From Sphingobium wenxiniae (GTDB taxonomy: Bacteria; Pseudomonadota; Alphaproteobacteria; Sphingomonadales; Sphingomonadaceae), in assembly GCF_007830065.1 (NCBI RefSeq), contig NZ_VLKK01000022.1:1-45750 (forward strand): a stretch of 45,750 nt of DNA, given 5' to 3'. The position numbers and the translations under genes are program-made. Within the stretch, counting starts at the first letter, position 1. The number at the start of each line of letters is the position of its first letter. Positions 42,300-45,750 of the stretch are shown piece by piece. The notes beneath the pieces are model-generated. The model was not told where the DNA came from. It was given only the letters and a program-made list of their open reading frames with translations, and ran no database searches.

Positions 42300-42524
42300 C
42301 TATCCTTTGGGAGGGAAGGGGTCTCGGCCGTAAGTGTTGCGTTCGCGGATGCGCCCATCCCGGCCATGGATGAACACTTCCAACCCGGTGCGGATCGCGG
42401 ATTCCCGCGCGGCTGATTCTGCGGCACTCTGGGTTGAGTGGACAGAGGAGGCTTTGGCGTTACCTTCGCCCTTGACGGCCCAACCGCCTGAATGTGGCAC
42501 AACGTGTTGATTCTTCTTAGACAT
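42300..42524 (-). CDS. DUF2188-type small protein, first gene of the CBASS operon
   Basis: A 74-residue protein, MSKKNQHVVPHSGGWAVKGE, then SVHSTQSAAESAARESAIR and EVFIHGRDGRIRERNTYGRD. This is the DUF2188 pattern (two repeats of beta-strand plus helix with a His-Gly-x-Asp-Gly turn). It is immediately upstream of the CD-NTase on the same strand with GGGAG before the start. The family is of unknown function; its presence in the operon suggests an accessory or regulatory role in CBASS. Confidence 0.8.
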   Translation of the reverse strand: MSKKNQHVVPHSGGWAVKGEGNAKASSVHSTQSAAESAARESAIRTGLEVFIHGRDGRIRERNTYGRDPFPPKG

Positions 42525-42636
42525 TGCACTCCCCCATTAAAGTTTAACTTGACCTTCTGTCGCTCCTGGGTTTACAACATACAAGAACAATGGCGGAACG
42601 TCAACCATCTCACCAACATTCTGAAAGGTCAGCAAC
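42525..42636. promoter_or_regulatory. Divergent promoter region between CBASS and XRE-ImmA genes
   Basis: A 112-bp gap between divergently transcribed operons, AT-richer than both. On the plus strand TTGACC is followed 18 bp later by TACAAC, a fair -35/-10 pair for the XRE gene. A small palindrome TTAAA-G-TTTAA stands next to the DUF2188 start and is a candidate operator. Confidence 0.5.
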
Positions 42637-43719
42637 ATGCTGGGAGGACGTCTAAAATTGGCGCGCGCGAAGGCTGGCCTGTCGCTGCGCGATCTCGCGG
42701 CGCAAATGGACCCGCCGGTCTCGGCGCAGGCGCTCAGCAAATACGAGAATGACGCGATGATGCCGAGTTCGCGGGTGCTGCTCGGGCTCTCGCGAGCGCT
42801 GTCTGTGCCCATGGATTTTCTCATGGGGGCACAGGTCGCGGCGTTGTCGGGCGTCGAGTTTCGCAAGGGCGCGGGCACCTCTGCGGCCGATCGTGCGCGC
42901 GTCGAGGCCACCGTGATCGAGCGCCTGGAAAACTATCTCGCAATTGAAGAGATCGTCGGGATCGAAGCCGACGGTCCGGTGCTTGCAGGCGTCGGCGGTG
43001 CCCGGATCGATGCGCCCGAGCATATCGACGTCCTGGCTGCGAAGGTCAGAGAGAAGTGGGCCTTGGGCGAGGATGCCATTCCGAGCGTCACCCAGCTCCT
43101 CGAAGATCGGGGTGTGCGTGTGATCGAGGCTCCTCTCTCCGCCAAGGTGTCGGGCATGACCTGCTGGGTCGAGCGCAACGACGGTCGGCCGCCGGTCGCG
43201 GCTATCGTGGTCTCTACCGATATCAATCTGGAGCGCCGCCGTTTCACCTTGGCGCACGAGCTGGCTCACCGCCTCATTCCGGCGGTGGGAGATATTGGCC
43301 TCACTCTCGAAAAGGCCATGGACCGCTTTGCGGGAGCCTTTCTCGTTCCCGAGGCGCATTTGAAGCGCGAAGTCGGCGAGCGGCGAGCACAGGTCGCCTA
43401 CCAAGAGATTGTGCGCCTAAAGCATATGTATGGCGTCTCGGCCGCAATGCTGCTGATGCGTCTCCAGCAGACTGGTATTCTCGACCAGGGGACCGTCGAA
43501 TACGCGTTCAGGACCTATGCGCGGGGCTGGCGCTGGGCCGAACCAGACGAACTGCCTAGGAACGGCGATCTCGCCGAAATGGAGCGGCCCGCGCGCTATG
43601 AGAGTCTTGTTTACAGGGCGCTTGCGGAAGGCATGATTTCCAGCATCCGTGCCGCGAAATTGTTGGGCACCTCGCTGCAAACTGTCGAACACGGACTGCG
43701 AGGACCGATTGCCGCGTGA
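42637..43719 (+). CDS. XRE-type regulator with ImmA/IrrE metallopeptidase domain
   Basis: A 360-residue protein. The N-terminal HTH_XRE domain covers residues 3-62 (RLKLARAKAGLSLRDLAAQM, SKYENDAMMPSSRVL). The ImmA/IrrE zinc peptidase domain has the motif FTLAHELAHRLIP (about residue 208) and AGAFLVPEAHLKRE. Relatives sense stress or phage signals and cleave repressors. It is transcribed divergently from the CBASS operon and coupled to a PIN protein by a GTGA overlap. It may regulate both directions; that is inference. Confidence 0.9.
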   Translation: MLGGRLKLARAKAGLSLRDLAAQMDPPVSAQALSKYENDAMMPSSRVLLGLSRALSVPMDFLMGAQVAALSGVEFRKGAGTSAADRARVEATVIERLENYLAIEEIVGIEADGPVLAGVGGARIDAPEHIDVLAAKVREKWALGEDAIPSVTQLLEDRGVRVIEAPLSAKVSGMTCWVERNDGRPPVAAIVVSTDINLERRRFTLAHELAHRLIPAVGDIGLTLEKAMDRFAGAFLVPEAHLKREVGERRAQVAYQEIVRLKHMYGVSAAMLLMRLQQTGILDQGTVEYAFRTYARGWRWAEPDELPRNGDLAEMERPARYESLVYRALAEGMISSIRAAKLLGTSLQTVEHGLRGPIAA

Positions 43720-44219
43720 GCTGCATCATCATCAACGACGCGAGTGCGCTGATTGACCTCAAGAAGGGTGAATTGCTGCACGTCCTCGGCGCACTGCCGT
43801 TCCGATGGATCGTGCCTCTGCCGATCCGCGAAGAGGAAATGCTGAGCTTTTCCGGTCAGGATTGGGCGACGCTCGAAGCGGCAGGCTTTGAAATATTCGA
43901 CCTCCCGCCCGACATGGTTGGTGAGGCCTTCGCGGTAAGGCGCGCCTTTCCGCGTCTTTCTGCGAATGATTGCTTCTGCCTCGTGAGCGCCGTGGGCTAT
44001 AAAAATGCTGTCTTGCTCACCGGCGACGCCGAGTTGCGTTCTGTCGCACAAGCCCGAGACGTAGAAGTTCATGGCGTCTTGTGGATTTTGGATCATCTTT
44101 GTGCTTCTCAGGCGTGTGATGTAGCCATCTTGCGAAGAGCGCTTACCATTTGGAGCACCGATCCTGCCGTCCGGTTGCCGCAACGCGAGATCACAATTCG
44201 TCAGGGTCGATTGAGTTGA
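43716..44219 (+). CDS. PIN-domain-like protein coupled to the XRE-ImmA gene
   Basis: A 167-residue protein with a GTG start at 43716 overlapping the upstream stop. PIN-type acidic residues are seen in IIINDASALIDLKKG (Asp8), SANDCFCLVSAVGYKNAVL and LLTGDAELRSVA, the pattern of DUF3368/PIN ribonucleases. PIN proteins paired with XRE-ImmA proteins occur as toxin-antitoxin-like modules. The C-terminal part is less conserved. RNase activity is inferred from the family. Confidence 0.75.
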   Translation: MSCIIINDASALIDLKKGELLHVLGALPFRWIVPLPIREEEMLSFSGQDWATLEAAGFEIFDLPPDMVGEAFAVRRAFPRLSANDCFCLVSAVGYKNAVLLTGDAELRSVAQARDVEVHGVLWILDHLCASQACDVAILRRALTIWSTDPAVRLPQREITIRQGRLS

Positions 44220-44468
44220 TCCCGAACGCGACATAGCGGTTTCTAGCTAAAGCAGACACTCAGTCTCAGGCTCGTCAATGACTGCCTCTGGTCGACTGCT
44301 GCCAGCAGCTCTTAGGTCGCATTGTGTCGTCAATCACATGATTCCCGACAGGTTTCGCTCAGACTGTACGGCGTGGCTCCAACGCAATCGCTGGGCGTGC
44401 GACAAACCCTGTCGTTTTGTTCGACCGCACGGAAACCTGAATCTTGGGGTTTCCCGTCAGGTCCCGCG
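44220..44468. other. Non-coding right subterminal region of the transposon
   Basis: About 250 bp without a plausible gene. It contains TGCGACAAACC (44398-44408), opposite in orientation to GTTTGTCGTA near the left end (32750-32759), and a nearby CTGTCGTTTTGTTCG. These could be remnants of recombinase or transposase binding sites; nothing more can be said. Confidence 0.35.
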
Positions 44469-44505
44469 TTAGCGTATATCTGGGTCCGTTCTATGTATTG
44501 ACCCC
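44469..44505 (-). repeat. Right terminal inverted repeat of the defence transposon
   Basis: Read inward on the minus strand it starts GGGGTCAATACATAGAACGG. The target duplication AGAGA follows at 44506-44510. Confidence 0.92.
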
Positions 44506-44578
44506 AGAGAGAAGATTACCACCCAACGGTGGAGCTGCCCGATCGGCGTCGCCGATCTGCCGGCGACGCCGGCACACT

Positions 44579-44613
44579 GGCGCACGCGGGGGTTCGATGC
44601 CCCCGCGTGCGCC
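44579..44613. terminator. Strong GC-rich hairpin
   Basis: A 14-bp stem, GGCGCACGCGGGGG with its complement, loop TTCGATG, followed by TTT on the plus strand. Before the transposon inserted it would have separated the 44688 gene from the 32265 gene. Confidence 0.5.
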
Positions 44614-44654
44614 TTTCCACGGTCGTTGTTTTGCCCTGGCGGTGACAACGGGCG

Positions 44655-44679
44655 AAAGGGGCGGGCCTATGCCCGCCCC
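44655..44679 (-). terminator. Hairpin downstream of the 44688-45011 gene
   Basis: A 9-bp stem GGGGCGGGC / GCCCGCCCC with a 4-nt loop, followed by TTTCG on the minus strand, 9 bp beyond the stop of the gene. Probably its terminator. Confidence 0.5.
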
Positions 44680-44687
44680 GCCCGGCC

Positions 44688-45011
44688 TTAGCCGGGCTGC
44701 TGGCGCTTCGCCTTCGCATCCATGACCATCGCTACGAGGTCGGGATTGTGGAAGCGTTCGCCGCGCTCGATGTTGGCGAGGCCGGGACCATCCAACACAT
44801 CGCGCAACCGATCCTCGATCACTGCGCCAAGCTCGGCCGATGCCTGCTCGATGTCGTATCCGCTTAGCTCCATGAAGCCGGGATTGTTCGGCCATTGGGT
44901 AGCGGTATCGTGCTGCTTCTTGTCGTCGATCGCCGATTGCAGGGCGTCGATCGCTGCGTTTCCAAGCGCGCGCTCAAAGGCGAGCTGGGCGAAGATGCGA
45001 TGCGTGGACAT
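44688..45011 (-). CDS. Hypothetical plasmid protein, 107 residues
   Basis: A protein that begins MSTHRIFAQLAFERALGNAA. It is soluble and mixed alpha with segments IDALQSAIDDKKQHDTATQW and AVIEDRLRDVLDGPGLANIE; no known motif. AGGAG lies 6 bp before the ATG at 45011. It is preceded by the second copy of the structured leader element (45072-45154), which suggests regulation shared with the 32265-32489 gene. It lies just outside the defence transposon. Confidence 0.65.
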   Translation of the reverse strand: MSTHRIFAQLAFERALGNAAIDALQSAIDDKKQHDTATQWPNNPGFMELSGYDIEQASAELGAVIEDRLRDVLDGPGLANIERGERFHNPDLVAMVMDAKAKRQQPG

Positions 45012-45071
45012 AGAAAGCTCCTGTGCTTGCCGTGATTGGCAAAAGCCATGGGAGGGTCGCGGCGGGCTGTG

Positions 45072-45154
45072 TCAGGGACCGCGAAGCGGCCGGTTTACCG
45101 GGCTGCGGGGGTGCCGATTTTCGTAGAAAATTGGGGGAACCGCTGATCCTTGAT
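45072..45154 (-). repeat. Structured leader element, copy 2
   Basis: Partner of 32548-32630 with the same order of blocks and the same distance class to a minus-strand start. Minus-strand hairpins are ATTTTC-TAC-GAAAAT and GGCCGC-TTC-GCGGTC. Differences in the first stem compensate each other between the copies. Confidence 0.6.
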
Positions 45155-45287
45155 GCGGCCCGCTGCGGCCCTCACGATAGGAAGACACTGACGGGGGGAC
45201 TTAACAAACAACGCCCGGCCCTCTCGGGCCGGTCCATTGATTTTCCCCTTTCGTTCTCACCGCGAACAATCCAGAATCGCGCGCACA
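45155..45287. other. Promoter-side gap before the split HNH gene
   Basis: About 130 bp with one perfect hairpin, CCGGCCC-TCTC-GGGCCGG at 45215-45232, and no gene. It should hold the promoter of the HNH gene; I cannot point to clear -35/-10 boxes. Confidence 0.3.
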
Positions 45288-45423
45288 ATGCCGATCGCAC
45301 CCGAACATTTCTGGCTCTATCCGATCGACTGGCGCGAGTTGTCGGCGCTGATCCGGTTTGATCGCGCTGGCGGGCGCTGCGAGCAATGCGCGCGCCCGCA
45401 TGGGCGGCGCGTCGCTCATCTGG
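45288..45423 (+). pseudogene. HNH-endonuclease-like gene, 5' half
   Basis: The frame begins MPIAPEHFWLYPIDWRELSA at 45288, a typical start for this small HNH family, and carries the first Cys pair in RAGGRCEQCARPHG. It is intact up to HGRRVA at 45416, where the duplicated target site and then the insertion begin; readthrough ends at a stop at 45461 after 12 foreign residues. The 3' half is at 325-633 in the same phase. The gene is disrupted, so no full-length product is expected. Confidence 0.85.
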
Positions 45424-45750
45424 GCCCAGTCGGCCCGAAGCTGCGATTTTGGCCATGTTGAAGAACAAAGATTGAACATGGCGATCTACCAGGCTCGCTC
45501 TTGTCCTCCAATCTCGTAAACATCGGTCTCGATCGAGCACCTGTAGCTCTCTGCGATGTTGAACATCTCTGTCTGGAGAGATGCGATCTCATCATCGAGG
45601 CTGACGCCATCGGCACCCTGATCATAGGCGACGGTCAGCGTGTAATCGCAGTTCCCGGTCTTTTGCATCTGGTAATCCCGCTCCAGCATCGCCTCAATGC
45701 GCTCGCGAGCGGGCTTTCTGCCACGACCATGCTTGTTGAAGTTCTCGATG
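45424..45750. mobile_element. Left part of the ~651-bp insertion element, inverted repeat at 45424-45467
   Basis: The counterpart of 1-324. The 44-bp terminal repeat reads GCCCAGTCGGCCCGAAG and onward; three mismatches separate it from the copy at 281-324. Total size is 651 bp if the window is the whole circle. It is too small for a working transposase, so it is non-autonomous. Confidence 0.8.
45486..45750 (-). pseudogene. Tn3-type transposase fragment, 3' part with a foreign C-terminus
   Basis: Continuation of the frame at 1-203. It reads IENFNKHGRGRKPARERIEA, still transposase-like, then MLERDYQMQKTGNCDYTLTV and onward to a stop at 45486, which no longer resembles Tn3 transposases. The switch suggests a deletion joining the N-terminal coding end to other sequence. 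No domain is recognised in the last ~65 residues. Confidence 0.6.

Larger units (their letters stand above)
32674..44505. mobile_element. 11.8-kb Tn3-type transposon without transposase, carrying defence genes
   Basis: The ends are 37-bp inverted repeats: 32674-32710 and 44469-44505 agree at 35 of 37 positions, begin GGGGTCA and end ATACGCTAA, the length and GGGG tip typical of the Tn3 family. The 5 bp outside each end are identical (AGAGA at 32669-32673 and 44506-44510), as expected for a Tn3-type insertion. Inside are an R-M-like operon, a CBASS operon and an XRE-ImmA/PIN pair; no transposase or resolvase gene is visible. Subterminal TACGACAAAC/TGCGACAAAC words in opposite orientation lie near both ends. 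It would need a transposase in trans. Confidence 0.92.

Overview
The window looks like one complete circular conjugative plasmid of about 45.75 kb, cut open inside a small mobile element. Two independent facts support closure. An HNH-type gene has its 5' half at 45288-45423 and its 3' half at 325-633. A truncated Tn3-type transposase reading frame also runs in phase across the window end (1-203 plus 45486-45750, 468 nt in total). High GC, GC-rich codon use, a Ti-type trb gene order and several small proteins of a type I associate with sphingomonad plasmids suggest an alphaproteobacterium, probably Sphingomonadales.

Layout. 0.6-7.4 kb holds small plasmid genes, a membrane-anchored DNA/RNA endonuclease, a CHC2/Toprim primase, several unknown proteins, a winged-helix candidate Rep protein and a ribbon-helix-helix protein, mostly on the minus strand. 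7.4-18.4 kb is a P-type (Trb) conjugation operon in the order trbB-C-D-E-x-J-K-L-F-G-I-DUF2274 with tandem paralogues behind trbI. 18.4-23.9 kb holds topoisomerase III, the TraG/VirD4 coupling protein and a MobA/MobL (MOBQ) relaxase. An RSF1010-like oriT lies at about 24042-24069. If it is nicked as in RSF1010, the + strand enters the recipient with 24066 first, so 24.1-32.5 kb is the leading region. That region encodes a small + strand Mob-like protein, a cell wall hydrolase, TraF peptidase, ParA and a partner with a repeat array, a SprT-like zincin, an LPD29-type protein, an SGNH hydrolase, SSB, a serine resolvase with a res-like repeat field, and small membrane proteins. Almost all of these genes use the incoming strand as template.

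The most striking region is 32674-44505. It is an 11.8-kb element bounded by 37-bp Tn3-type terminal inverted repeats (35/37 identical, starting GGGGTCA) and a perfect 5-bp target duplication AGAGA, yet I find no transposase or resolvase in it. All of its recognisable cargo is defence or defence-like. First comes a translationally coupled operon of a Phd/YefM-like protein, an MmeI-like DNA methyltransferase, a DEAH-type helicase and a GIY-YIG/T5orf172 protein. Next is a short type II CBASS operon (DUF2188, CD-NTase, E2-like protein, CapV-type patatin phospholipase). Divergent from that is an XRE-ImmA/IrrE regulator coupled to a PIN-domain protein. I infer that this is a defence cassette mobilised by a transposase supplied in trans.

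Other non-gene structure includes two copies of a leader element with covarying hairpins (32548-32630 and 45072-45154), a 34-bp perfect palindrome, a 24-bp perfect palindrome, a long hairpin upstream of ssb, and paired TGACATA-type operator sites. I saw no tRNA, rRNA or CRISPR array.
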